A stretch of 64,000 bases of DNA from Gemmatimonadota bacterium (GTDB lineage Bacteria > Gemmatimonadota > Gemmatimonadetes > Gemmatimonadales > Gemmatimonadaceae): assembly GCA_021324635.1 (NCBI GenBank), contig JAJPIS010000107.1:124001-188000 (forward strand), written 5' to 3'. This document shows, piece by piece, positions 26,093 to 34,663 of the stretch. Under the pieces are notes generated by a model. The model was not told the origin of the DNA. It saw only the letters and a list, made by a program, of their open reading frames with translations, and did not search any database. Position numbers and translations under genes: made by a program. The number at the start of each line of letters is the position of its first letter. The stretch's first letter is position 1.

Positions 26093-28411
26093 TCGTACCG
26101 GGTCGGCCACTCGTGGCTTCGCTGGCACGCTGCCGGGCACGCCGGGCCACCAGTTCCACCGCCCCGCCAGTCGCAGAAGGGCCGGACCGACCGCCATCCG
26201 GACGACCGTGGCGTCGATCAGGATCGCCGCCGCCAATGTGAAGCCGAGAATCTTGATCAACAGGAACTGCCCCATCGCGAACGCGCCGAACACGACGACC
26301 ATGATGCCCGCCGCGCTCGTGATCACTCCACCCGTACGCGCCACGCCATCCGCGACCGCCTGCTCCGGGTCCGCGCCGGCCCGCGCCGCCTCCGCCACCC
26401 GGGCGACGAGGAACACCTCGTAGTCCATGCTGAACCCGAACACGAGACAGAAGACGACCAGCGGCACGGCCGGGAAGAGGCCGTCGATCGGTCCGGGCAG
26501 ACCCAGCCACCGTGCACCGTAGCCGTCCTGAAAGACGAGCACCGCCGCCCCGAACGCGCCGACCACGGACGCCAGATTGAGCAGGACGGCTTTGATCGGG
26601 ACGAGGATCGAGCGGAAGCCGATCAGCAACGCGAAGAAAGATCCGAGCACCACGAGCCCAACGATCGCGGGTAGGCGCGCCCGCACTTCGTCCTGGTACT
26701 CGGCGTTGAAGGCCGGGAGGCCACCGACGAGCATCCTGGCCCCGGCCACACCCGTCAGCCGGCTGGCGTCGGCGAGCCGCAGCTCCCGCGAGAGGCTCAC
26801 GATCGCGCTGATCGGGACGCCTTCACGGGGCGTCACTTCCAGTACCGTCTCCCGGTCGTCCCGGCTCACGAATGTGCGAAGCAGGTCCGGGGGAAGCAGC
26901 GTGATCAGCGTCGCGCTCGGATGGATGGCATGTGTCACACTCGGCAACGAGCGCACGCTCGCCACGCGAGCGTCGGCGGCGATCGCTCGGGTGGCCCGCA
27001 TTGTCGCATTCCATCCCGCGTCCGTCAGCGGCCCGGCGCCGGGTGGAAGCACCAGCAGCACCCGCAGGGACTGAACGAGTCCGCTCCTCCCCATTGCCTC
27101 GAGCGTCCGCAAGGCCGCCGCCGACTGCGTGTCTCGTGGGAGCCAATCGCCGCTCGGCAGATGCGCATTCAACCGCGGGGCCTGGAGCCCGAGGGCGAGC
27201 AGCGGCACGCCCCCGACCGCGAGCGCGGCCCACGGATGCCTCGCCGTCCACCGGCCCCACCCATGCCACCCACCACGCCCGGGCTCACTCCGCGGCCTCC
27301 GGCGGTGCCGGCGGGGCAGCCGGATGCGAAACGCGTCCACGCGCGGGCCGAGCCAGGCGAGCAGACCCGGGAGGAGGGTCGTGCTCAACAGGGCCGACGT
27401 GGTGACGACGAGCAGGCCTCCGGTGGCGATCGAGCGGAGCTCGTTCGCCTGCACGGACAGCAAGGCCGCAAAGCTGATCACGACCGCGGCCGCCGACAGG
27501 ATGACCGTGTGTCCGGCGTGGCGGAGGGCAAACTCGGCAGCCTCGGTCGAGGACAGACCGTCGGCGAGCCCCTCCCGGAAGCGACTCACGACCAGCAGCG
27601 CGTAGTCGATCCCGACGCCGAACCCGAGCATGGACACGGAATTTCGAAGCACGATGCTGAGCGGCCAATGCGCCCGCACGAGCAGCACGGTCAGCCCGAG
27701 GCTCATCACGATCGCGACGCCTGCCGCCAGGAGGGGGAGGAATGCGGCGACGGCGCTGCCAAAAACAATCAGCAGCAACACGAGCGTGACCGGGACGATC
27801 CGTTGCTCGGCGTGCGCCGCATCGGTCGCGGTGGCGCTTCGGAAGTCGTAGTTGAGGGCCGCGTTCCCGGTCCACGCGAAGCGGGCCGCCGGATACCGCG
27901 CCTGCATCCGCTGCTGGAGCGCGGCCGTCGTTCCACGGAGCGCCTCGATCCAGTCATCGGCCGCGGCGTGGGGTTGATTCACGCCGACGACCATGAAGGT
28001 CCCGTGCGCGCTCAGGAACGTCGTGTCATGGGACGTGAGGTATGAGACCGTCCGCGCGACACCCGGCGCGGCCGCGACCGCGGAGCGGACCTCCCGCAAC
28101 GCGGCGAGTCCTTCAGGCGACGCGGGCGACGGCAGTCCGGTGATGACGACGATGGCATACCGCGCGTAGGGCGAGGCGAAGTCCGAGGCCATGCGACGCT
28201 CGACGGTGGCCGCCTGGCTCGTCCCGGTCCGATTCCCGGCGACGTCGAGCGCCGAGTCGATGTGGCGGGCCACTGGTGCCAGCCCGACGACGGCGACCAC
28301 CCAGACCGCAGTGATCCACGGGCGACCTCGGACGATCGCCCGCGCGAGGCGCGATGCTGGGCTCCGCCGCGACTGCGTGGCGGCGTCTGGGGCAACGAGG
28401 TCAACGGACAC
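26003..28411 (-). CDS. MMPL-family RND-type membrane exporter
   Basis: From GTG 28411 the protein has 802 residues and two repeats of a helix, a large extracytoplasmic loop and five or six helices, the MMPL plan. The paired TM4/TM10 signatures with the Asp-Tyr proton relay are GFGVGIDYALLVVSRFREGL and VFGFSMDYEVFLVARVAEAA. The first loop starts at DVAGNRTGTSQAATVERRM. It should export lipids or hydrophobic compounds using proton motive force. No periplasmic adaptor accompanies it, as is usual for MmpL. The C-terminus overlaps the small gene at 25820 on the other strand. Confidence 0.92.
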   Translation of the reverse strand: MSVDLVAPDAATQSRRSPASRLARAIVRGRPWITAVWVVAVVGLAPVARHIDSALDVAGNRTGTSQAATVERRMASDFASPYARYAIVVITGLPSPASPEGLAALREVRSAVAAAPGVARTVSYLTSHDTTFLSAHGTFMVVGVNQPHAAADDWIEALRGTTAALQQRMQARYPAARFAWTGNAALNYDFRSATATDAAHAEQRIVPVTLVLLLIVFGSAVAAFLPLLAAGVAIVMSLGLTVLLVRAHWPLSIVLRNSVSMLGFGVGIDYALLVVSRFREGLADGLSSTEAAEFALRHAGHTVILSAAAVVISFAALLSVQANELRSIATGGLLVVTTSALLSTTLLPGLLAWLGPRVDAFRIRLPRRHRRRPRSEPGRGGWHGWGRWTARHPWAALAVGGVPLLALGLQAPRLNAHLPSGDWLPRDTQSAAALRTLEAMGRSGLVQSLRVLLVLPPGAGPLTDAGWNATMRATRAIAADARVASVRSLPSVTHAIHPSATLITLLPPDLLRTFVSRDDRETVLEVTPREGVPISAIVSLSRELRLADASRLTGVAGARMLVGGLPAFNAEYQDEVRARLPAIVGLVVLGSFFALLIGFRSILVPIKAVLLNLASVVGAFGAAVLVFQDGYGARWLGLPGPIDGLFPAVPLVVFCLVFGFSMDYEVFLVARVAEAARAGADPEQAVADGVARTGGVITSAAGIMVVVFGAFAMGQFLLIKILGFTLAAAILIDATVVRMAVGPALLRLAGRWNWWPGVPGSVPAKPRVADPVRLPEKPLRELNQPLVTRDRRALTDALDEGS

Positions 28412-28491
28412 GTGGTCGCAGGATAATCGGTGCTTCGAGGTCCCGCGCCGCCCGACGCGGCGGCGTCGGCGGTTTCCGGCGCGGTCTCCCG

Positions 28492-29034
28492 CTACAGACC
28501 AAGGGATGGCTCCCCGGGATACGTCAGCGCGTCACCGCTGAGAACGGCGGGAGGAGCAATCCGATGGAGGATCGCGCTCCGGCGTGAGCCGATGTGGAGC
28601 ACGCGATGACCGGCGGCGGTCAGAAAATCAGCGATGAGACGTCGGTGGCACTGCACCCATTGCGCCTCCGCGCACATCACGGCCACCCGCTCCTCCCGCG
28701 CCAGCGCCAGGAGCCGCGCGATGCCGAGCCGGAACTCCGGCGTCTCCATGTAGTCGGCATACCCGCGAAACGCCGGATGCCGCCATCCAAGGTTCGTCGA
28801 GTCGGGCCGCGGGACCCGCCGACCGCCCAGATCCGGGAACCCCTCGTAGCGAATGCCGGCCCGCGGCAGCGCGGCTTCGAGCGCCTCACGGTTGTACTGA
28901 GGGTGCCGCCGCGACCCGGGAAAACGGCGCACGTCGGCGATCGCCGTGATGCCGTGCGGCTCGATCCGGCCCTCGAGCTCGGGCAGCGATAGCGTCGAGT
29001 GCCCGACCGTCCAGACCGCGAGGGCGTCCGGCAC
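28492..29034 (-). CDS. DUF488-family protein
   Basis: I place the start at GTG 29034 (VPDALAVWTVGHSTLSLPEL), 20 bases after the upstream gene, giving 180 residues, the normal family size; the frame is open further up but inside that gene. DUF488 motifs include WTVGHSTLSLPELEGRI, AIADVRRFPGSRRHPQYN, RYEGFPDLGGRR, and the Cys-His region VMCAEAQWVQCHRRLIAD near the C-terminus. The family has an unresolved biochemical role, possibly linked to nucleotide or stress metabolism. It lies in a minus-strand run with an ECF sigma factor, a DUF922 protease and MMPL. Confidence 0.88.
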   Translation of the reverse strand: MPDALAVWTVGHSTLSLPELEGRIEPHGITAIADVRRFPGSRRHPQYNREALEAALPRAGIRYEGFPDLGGRRVPRPDSTNLGWRHPAFRGYADYMETPEFRLGIARLLALAREERVAVMCAEAQWVQCHRRLIADFLTAAGHRVLHIGSRRSAILHRIAPPAVLSGDALTYPGEPSLGL

Positions 29035-29054
29035 CTCGGCGTCATCCCTCGCGC

Positions 29055-29771
29055 TCAGCGCGTCGTCACGAATGGCGGCCAGCGGGATCCCTGCATGACG
29101 CCGTGCCGGGTCGCGGCGTCGTACGCGAGCTGATGCTGGTTCCCCAACTCCCACTGCGCGTTGGCGCTCGCGTTGGCCATCTCGTCCAGCTCGGCGCACG
29201 GGAGCCCGCGCTCATCGGCGAGGGTCCGGGCGATGGCCGCCGCGGTATGGAGCGCGATGTTGCGGTGCCCCTCCTCGTGCCGCTCGGTCGCTGCCAGGAA
29301 GTCGTCCCACTGGTGCACCAGGGTCGGCGGCGGCTTCGGGGGACGCGACCACGCCGGGAGCCGCGTCTGGACCGTGAGGAAGACCGCCACGCTGGTGATG
29401 GTGCAGCTGTCGCCCGCACGTCGCTGCGTGAACTCCCATCGGAGTTGCGCGGCCGTGGCACCGATGTAGTCGGAGTCCGACGTGCTCCCCCGGTCGACGC
29501 CGAGCTGCCGCCCGAGCTCGGCAACGGTCCGCCCCGTCACGCGGTAATGGACGGTGTCGTCGGCCACGTGGACGGACGTGGGGAGCACCGGAGGGGCGGC
29601 GGCGAGGCTGAGACTGGCTCGTCCCGCAGGCGTCGAGGCCGCCGGGGGCGGCGCGGGCGGCGGGGCTGGAACGGCGTACGGGGTCGACCCGCCACACGCT
29701 CCAGTCGAGCAGAACAGGACAACGAGCAACGCTCGCGGTCCACGACCGCGAGGGATGGGAGCGCCGATCAC
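29055..29771 (-). CDS. DUF922 secreted zinc metalloprotease-like lipoprotein
   Basis: The 238-residue protein starts at GTG 29771 with an exported signal (RALLVVLFCSTGAC, lipobox-like) and a Pro/Ala-rich linker. The DUF922 domain follows: HYRVTGRTVAELGRQLG, YIGATAAQLRWEF, TSVAVFLTVQTRLPAW, and the zinc-binding HEEGH at 165-169 (ATERHEEGHRN), with a downstream region rich in Asn/Gln. Members are predicted periplasmic proteases related to gluzincins. It could act on cell-wall or secreted substrates. It sits between the sigma factor gene (72 bases) and DUF488 (20 bases). Confidence 0.85.
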   Translation of the reverse strand: MIGAPIPRGRGPRALLVVLFCSTGACGGSTPYAVPAPPPAPPPAASTPAGRASLSLAAAPPVLPTSVHVADDTVHYRVTGRTVAELGRQLGVDRGSTSDSDYIGATAAQLRWEFTQRRAGDSCTITSVAVFLTVQTRLPAWSRPPKPPPTLVHQWDDFLAATERHEEGHRNIALHTAAAIARTLADERGLPCAELDEMANASANAQWELGNQHQLAYDAATRHGVMQGSRWPPFVTTR

Positions 29772-29843
29772 GATCTGAGTATCCGAGTTGGAGCCGCCAG
29801 CGTCCAGCGCTCGAAGTCGGCGACCGCACCGGCTCGGCGGGAG

Positions 29844-30530
29844 TCACTGCCGCCTGAATGTACACCTGTTTGTGGGCGGCCGGACCCCGTCCGGCCTCGC
29901 GGCCGTCCCCTCGGACCGGCGACCCTCGGACGCCCGGCTTTGGCTCGCGCGAAGGGGGGCCAGTGCCTCCCTGAGCTGCGCTCTCGCGCGGGTCAGCCGC
30001 ACGCGGACGGCCTGTTCGCTGACCCCGAGCGCCCGGGCGATCTCGTCGACGTCCAGGCCTCGGACGATCCCGCACACGACCGCGTGCAGGGGCGCCGAGC
30101 AGGTCGTCCGCGCAGCACCCAGAACGGCGCTGGCCAGATCCTCGAACTCCACCCGCCGATCCGCGTCACCGAGCACCGGCAGGGCCGACGCGTGCTCCGC
30201 AGGGACGAAGCGCCCGGCCGCCCGCGCGCTCCGGCGGAACTCATCGCGCACCAGATTCCGGGCGATCGTGACCAGCCAACGCGCCGCCCGCAGGGGGTCC
30301 AGACGGCGGTACTCCCGCGCCACGATGAGAAGCGTGCGCTGCGCCAGATCGTCGGCGGCCGCGCCGTCCACGCGACGCGCATAGTAGGCGTACAGGGTCG
30401 GGCGGAGAGCGGCGAGTAGCTCGTCCAGCTCGGGACCGGTTCCACCCTGGGCCCGCCGCACGAGATGTGCGACCACGTCGGGCGCCAACCACCGCTCGGC
30501 CGATCGTGTCGACCCGCACCCGTGGAGCAT
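29844..30530 (-). CDS. ECF-type RNA polymerase sigma factor
   Basis: I choose ATG 30530; the longer frame would need a TTG. The 228-residue protein has sigma2 (ELLAALRPTLYAYYARRVDG then DDLAQRTLLIVAREYRRLDP, ARWLVTIARNLVRDEFRR) and sigma4 with a helix-turn-helix (GLDVDEIARALGVSEQAVRV, RLTRARAQLREAL). It directs RNA polymerase to a specialised promoter set. No anti-sigma gene with a clear zinc motif adjoins it; downstream on the same strand are a DUF922 protease, DUF488 and MMPL, which may form part of its regulon. It diverges from the decarboxylase, with 115 bases between starts. Confidence 0.9.
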   Translation of the reverse strand: MLHGCGSTRSAERWLAPDVVAHLVRRAQGGTGPELDELLAALRPTLYAYYARRVDGAAADDLAQRTLLIVAREYRRLDPLRAARWLVTIARNLVRDEFRRSARAAGRFVPAEHASALPVLGDADRRVEFEDLASAVLGAARTTCSAPLHAVVCGIVRGLDVDEIARALGVSEQAVRVRLTRARAQLREALAPLRASQSRASEGRRSEGTAARPDGVRPPTNRCTFRRQ

Positions 30531-30645
30531 GTCGGCAGGATGCCGGCAGGCCGTCAACCCCGGGTCAGCGGCGGCCGGTCATCGGAGGCGCGGGGTCGCC
30601 GGATGCGTCATCCTCCGGGCGGCGCCGCGGAGGTTACCTTGCCGC

Positions 30646-32166
30646 ATGGCAGAACCGGCTCCCGCCCGGGCGCTCGGCGATCTCTCGCCGAGTGAGTTCG
30701 CCGCCGCCGGGCACGCGCTCATCGATTGGATCGCTCGATATCTCGACGAGATCGACCGGTACCCTGTCCTCTCTCGTGCCGCGCCCGGCGACGTGCGCGC
30801 TGCGCTTCCGGCGGCGCCTCCCGATGGCCCGGGCTCGTTCGCCGGGCTACTCCAGGAGTTCGAACGGTCGATCCTGCCGGGCGTGACCCACTGGAACCAT
30901 CCCGGTTTCTTCGCCTACTTCGCCATCTCGGGATCGGCGCCCGGTATCCTCGCCGAGCTGTTGACGGCCGCACTCAACGTCAACGGCATGCTCTGGCGGA
31001 CCAGCCCCGCGGCGACCGAGCTCGAACAGCTCGTGCTCGATTGGCTCCGCCAGCTCCTGGGACTCCAGTCGGCGTGGTCGGGGATCATCTGCGACACGGC
31101 GTCGATCGCCACCATGCTCGCCCTCGCCGCCGCGCGGGAAGCGCACCCGGGGCTCGCCATCCGCCAGCGTGGTCTCGCCGGTCGCCCCGAGATCCCGCCC
31201 CTCCGCGTCTACACATCGGGCCAGGCGCACTCCTCGGTCGACAAGGCCGCGATCGCCCTGGGGCTCGGCCACGACAACGTCGTGCATGTGGACGTCGACG
31301 ACGCGTGGCGCCTCCGCCCGGATGCGCTCGCGGAGGCGATCGCCCGCGACCGCGCGAGCGGCCTCCTCCCGACGGCGGTCGTGGCCACGGTCGGCACGAC
31401 GGGGACGTCGAGCATCGATCCGGTCCCGGCGATCGCCGAGATCTGCGAGAGGGAAAAGGTGTGGCTCCACGTCGATGGCTCCTACGGCGGGATCGCCGCC
31501 GTCGTCCCGGAGCTGCGGCCAGTGCTGGCCGGTGTCGACCGGGCGGACTCGCTCGTCGTCAACCCGCATAAGTGGCTCTTCACGCCGATCGATTGCTCGG
31601 CGTTCTACTGTCGGCGACCGGACGCGCTGCGCCGCGCGTTCGCACTCGTCCCGGACTATCTGGCCACGACACCGGCCGACGACGTGGTCAACTACATGGA
31701 CTACGGTGTCCAGCTCGGCCGCCGGTTTCGTGCCCTCAAGCTCTGGGCGGTGATCCGGGTGTTCGGGGCCACGGGCCTCGCGGCGCGGATCCGGTATCAC
31801 TGTGAGCTCGCGCGTGAGCTGGCGCGGTGGATCGATCAGACACCGGAGTGGCATCGGGTCGCGCCGGTGCCGTTCTCACTCGTGTGCTTCCGGTATGCGC
31901 CTCCGGGCCTCGAACCGGCCGAGGTGGACGCGTGCAATGCGGCGATTCTCGAGCGGGTCAACGCGTCGGGGCGAGCCTACCTATCGCACACGAAGCTGGC
32001 AAATCGCTACGTGCTGCGGCTCGCGATCGGCAACATCCGCACCGAGCGGCGCCACGTCCAGGAAGCCTGGGATCTGCTTCGCACCGCTGCGGCCGCCGTC
32101 GCGGCGGAGCGGCGCTCGCCGGATCAGACGCCGGCGACCCGCCGATCGGCGAGAAGCTCGGCATAA
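30646..32166 (+). CDS. Group II PLP-dependent amino acid decarboxylase (aromatic-L-amino-acid type)
   Basis: From ATG 30646, after GGAGGTT, the protein has 506 residues. The PLP lysine is K309 in NPHKWLFTPIDCSAFY. HVDGSYGG holds the PLP-ring aspartate. TSGQAHSSVDKAA is the loop holding the stacking His, and the N-terminal HWNHPGFFAYFAISGSAPGI is typical of DDC-type enzymes. It should decarboxylate an aromatic amino acid such as tryptophan, tyrosine or DOPA to the amine, though a phenylacetaldehyde-synthase-like activity cannot be excluded. The 3' end overlaps the convergent glycosyltransferase by 43 bases. Confidence 0.9.
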   Translation: MAEPAPARALGDLSPSEFAAAGHALIDWIARYLDEIDRYPVLSRAAPGDVRAALPAAPPDGPGSFAGLLQEFERSILPGVTHWNHPGFFAYFAISGSAPGILAELLTAALNVNGMLWRTSPAATELEQLVLDWLRQLLGLQSAWSGIICDTASIATMLALAAAREAHPGLAIRQRGLAGRPEIPPLRVYTSGQAHSSVDKAAIALGLGHDNVVHVDVDDAWRLRPDALAEAIARDRASGLLPTAVVATVGTTGTSSIDPVPAIAEICEREKVWLHVDGSYGGIAAVVPELRPVLAGVDRADSLVVNPHKWLFTPIDCSAFYCRRPDALRRAFALVPDYLATTPADDVVNYMDYGVQLGRRFRALKLWAVIRVFGATGLAARIRYHCELARELARWIDQTPEWHRVAPVPFSLVCFRYAPPGLEPAEVDACNAAILERVNASGRAYLSHTKLANRYVLRLAIGNIRTERRHVQEAWDLLRTAAAAVAAERRSPDQTPATRRSARSSA

Positions 32167-33320
32167 TCCGCGAAGAGGTCGTCGAACACGCGGTCCCACG
32201 TGCAGCGGCAGGCGAACGCCACCGCTCGGCGCGCGAGCTGTGCGCGCCGGTCGGGTGCTGCCACCAGCTCCAGGATCCGCGCCGCGAGCGCGGATGCGTC
32301 CCCGGGCGGGAAGAGCACACCCGTGCGCTCGGCAACCAGCTCGCGCGTGGGCCCGACATCAGCGCCGATGACCGGGAGTCCTGATGCCATCGCCTCGAGC
32401 AGCACGTTGCCGAAGGTGTCCGTCGTCGATGGGAAGACGAAGAGGTCGGCCGAGGCGTAGAACTCACTCAGCGCCGTCCCGGTCAGCCGTCCCATGAAGA
32501 TCGTGCCGGCAGGCGCCAGCCGTCGGGCGGTCTGGCCAAACGGACCGTCGCCCGCGAGCGCAAATCGGACTCGCCCCGGCGCGGCTGCTTCGACCCGGTG
32601 CATCGCGGCGAGCGCGACGTCCAGGCGCTTTTCCGGGCCGAGACGCCCCACGTAGATGGCGAGCACGGTGTCATCGCTCACGCCCAGGCGCTGCCGGAGC
32701 GACGGTTGCCGGTACGTCGGGCTGAAGATCGTGCTGTCGACCCCTCGGCTCCAGATGGCCGTGTTCTCGAACCCGCGAGCGGTGAGCTCACGCTCGACCG
32801 CGTTGGTCGGGCAGTAGGTGCGCACGCCGGCGTTGTGGAACCAGCGGAGATAGCGCCACGCGGCACCCTCGAGCGCGCCCAGCTGATAGAAGCTGCTGTA
32901 CGCGCTCCAGTTGGTGTGATATGACGTGACGAAGGGCACCCCGATCACGCGCGCTGCCGACCGTCCCGCCAACCCCATACCGAACGGACTCGCGGCGTGC
33001 ACGATCGTCGGCTGCCACGCGCGCAGTTCGCGCTGCACACTGGGCCGCATCGGCAGCGCCACCCGATGCTCCGGATACATCCAGAACGCGAAACTCGGCC
33101 AACGCCGGATGTCATCGGCATCATCGCCGGCTGGATCGGTCGTCGTGAAGACCCGGACCGCGCCGCCCCGCGCCCTCACCGCATCGACCAACCGAGTGAG
33201 GAGGAGCGCGACCCCGTTGATCTGCGGGAAGTAGCTGTCGGTGAACAGGGCGAGACGGACACCCGAGGCCGACGGGCGCCGAGCGGCGCCGATCGCCCGC
33301 TCGCGTGCCGTCGTGGTCAC
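32124..33320 (-). CDS. GT4-family glycosyltransferase (mannosyltransferase-like)
   Basis: A GTG start at 33320 gives 398 residues. The N-terminal GT-B domain reads ALFTDSYFPQINGVALLLTR, with RVFTTTDPAG and TSYHTNWSAYSSFYQ. The C-terminal domain has YVGRLGPEKRLDVALAAMHR and the nucleotide-sugar EX7E signature in STTDTFGNVLLEAMASGLP. These features match the MgtA/PimB-like alpha-mannosyltransferases that make mannosyl-diacylglycerol or similar glycolipids. The acceptor is not clear from sequence. It stands alone on its strand. Confidence 0.85.
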   Translation of the reverse strand: MTTTARERAIGAARRPSASGVRLALFTDSYFPQINGVALLLTRLVDAVRARGGAVRVFTTTDPAGDDADDIRRWPSFAFWMYPEHRVALPMRPSVQRELRAWQPTIVHAASPFGMGLAGRSAARVIGVPFVTSYHTNWSAYSSFYQLGALEGAAWRYLRWFHNAGVRTYCPTNAVERELTARGFENTAIWSRGVDSTIFSPTYRQPSLRQRLGVSDDTVLAIYVGRLGPEKRLDVALAAMHRVEAAAPGRVRFALAGDGPFGQTARRLAPAGTIFMGRLTGTALSEFYASADLFVFPSTTDTFGNVLLEAMASGLPVIGADVGPTRELVAERTGVLFPPGDASALAARILELVAAPDRRAQLARRAVAFACRCTWDRVFDDLFADYAELLADRRVAGV

Positions 33321-33622
33321 CTGGGTCGTCGCCCCATGTCGGCGTCCAGAGCCGTCACGACGCGGACCGGCGAAGCATCAGGACTGTGTCGGTCGCGCAC
33401 TGGCCGAGATTCGTCCGCCGAGAAGGATAGAGGAAGGTGTACAAAGCCGAGCCCGGCGCGCAATGTCCACAACGTCCACAGTGTCGCTGGGCAGCTAGCG
33501 TCCACGCGCCGGCCTCCGTAGCGTTGAAGGCCGTGGGTCGCCGCGTACGAGACGACGCTGGTGCCCCGCCGCGTACGAGACGACGCTGGTGCCCCTGACG
33601 TCCCAACCCTGAGCCGCGTCCA
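33321..33622. other. Intergenic region with short repeats
   Basis: About 300 bases between the glycosyltransferase start and the next small gene. Three GTCCAC copies occur at 33465-33470, 33474-33479 and 33500-33505. A perfect 28-base tandem duplication follows at 33539-33594. No coding sequence or RNA gene is convincing. Confidence 0.5.
33539..33594. repeat. 28-base perfect tandem duplication
   Basis: The unit cgccgcgtacgagacgacgc plus tggtgccc occurs twice, head to tail, without a mismatch. It lies 29 bases upstream of the small membrane protein gene. Exact identity suggests a recent duplication or a maintained site. Confidence 0.9.
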
Positions 33623-33820
33623 ATGTTCACGATCCTGGCCTGCCTGTTCGTCCTCTTCGCGATCGACGGCATCTTTCGGGGCCGCACCTTGAACGATGAC
33701 AGCGCGATGACGGAGACCGGGAGCGGAGCCGGCTCCAAGCGGCTGGGCGCGGCCAGGTCGGTGCTCTGGGGCGTCCTGGCGCTCATCTGCCTCTTCATCG
33801 CGTCGCAGTTCGAGTGGTAG
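33623..33820 (+). CDS. Small protein with two membrane helices, unknown function
   Basis: The 65-residue ORF starts at ATG 33623 and has two hydrophobic segments, one at the N-terminus (MFTILACLFVLFAIDGIF) and one at the C-terminus (RSVLWGVLALICLFIASQF), with a polar Gly/Ser loop between. This is a natural design for a tiny membrane hairpin, but no strong ribosome site precedes it. Existence as a gene is likely but unproven, and function is unknown. Confidence 0.5.
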   Translation: MFTILACLFVLFAIDGIFRGRTLNDDSAMTETGSGAGSKRLGAARSVLWGVLALICLFIASQFEW

Positions 33821-33934
33821 GATGACGGGTCGCCCGCAGACCGGAGGTCGCGCGAGGCGATCAGGGAGGGAGGGCAGGGGAGGACCGCGTTGGGTCCGAA
33901 CGCCGGAGCGGCGGACCGCGAAGGCGAGCGCAGG

Positions 33935-34411
33935 TCAGCGTGGCAGGGCGCGTGCGAGCAACTCCTCGAGCGTCCGTTGGGGGACGGCACCTGTCTGCCG
34001 TGCCACTTCGCGGCCGCCATCGAACACGATCACCGTGGGCACGCCGCGGATCTGGAACTCGCTCGCCGTCCGAGGGGCGTGGTCCGTATTGAGCTTGCCG
34101 ACCAGCGCGCGGCCCTGGTACGCCGCCGCAACGGCATCGACCGCCGGCGCCATCACTTTGCACGGCGCGCACCAGTCGGCGTAGAAGTCCACGAGCACGG
34201 GAAGCTCGCTCGCATCGACCGTCCGGCGGAAGGTCTCCTCGCCGAGCGGCACCGGCCGGTCGAGGAGCAGCGGGCGACGACACTTGCCGCAGGTGGGGCG
34301 GTGCTGTGCCCGCGCCGCATCCACCCGATTCCACGTTTCACAGAACTGGCAGCGGACCGTGACGTGCTTCGTCGTCTGGTCGGGTATGGTCGTCGCGCTC
34401 GGGGTCGTCAT
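33935..34411 (-). CDS. trxC: Thioredoxin with N-terminal zinc ribbon (TrxC type)
   Basis: From ATG 34411, preceded by a GGAGG site, the protein has 158 residues. Cysteines at 21, 24, 41 and 44 (CQFC and CGKC) form a zinc ribbon, as in thioredoxin 2. The thioredoxin domain has WCAPC at 80-84 (DFYADWCAPCKVMAPA) and the cis-proline loop IRGVPTVIVFDGG. It is a general cytosolic disulphide reductase that in the TrxC type is often tied to oxidative stress. The frame is open further upstream without further support. The Ig-like gene diverges from it. Confidence 0.93.
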   Translation of the reverse strand: MTTPSATTIPDQTTKHVTVRCQFCETWNRVDAARAQHRPTCGKCRRPLLLDRPVPLGEETFRRTVDASELPVLVDFYADWCAPCKVMAPAVDAVAAAYQGRALVGKLNTDHAPRTASEFQIRGVPTVIVFDGGREVARQTGAVPQRTLEELLARALPR

Positions 34412-34663
34412 CCGCTCGTATCCTCCACTTGGCAGCTCGCTATCGGCCTGCGCGAAAGCTAGCGGGGCCAAGCGGCCGCCTCCGATCGCCAGTGCGTCCG
34501 CCCGGCATCGCCCGGGCATCGCTCCGCCATCGGTCCGGCATCTACCAACCTCATCCGACCGGTCGCGGGGGCCAGTTGGCCGGTCCCAGCCGTGGCCAAC
34601 CCCGTGGCTGGAACACGTTCTGCACCCACGGCTGGACGGCACTCCGACTCAGAGCGCGGAACA

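Noticed and set aside
26921-28045. 374-codon plus-strand frame inside MMPL
   Set aside because: MMPL is supported by paired TM signatures; the plus-strand text is Arg/Gly/His-rich noise.
33355-34020. 221-codon minus-strand frame across the small membrane gene
   Set aside because: Ser/Arg/Pro-rich, contains no domain and covers the tandem repeat.
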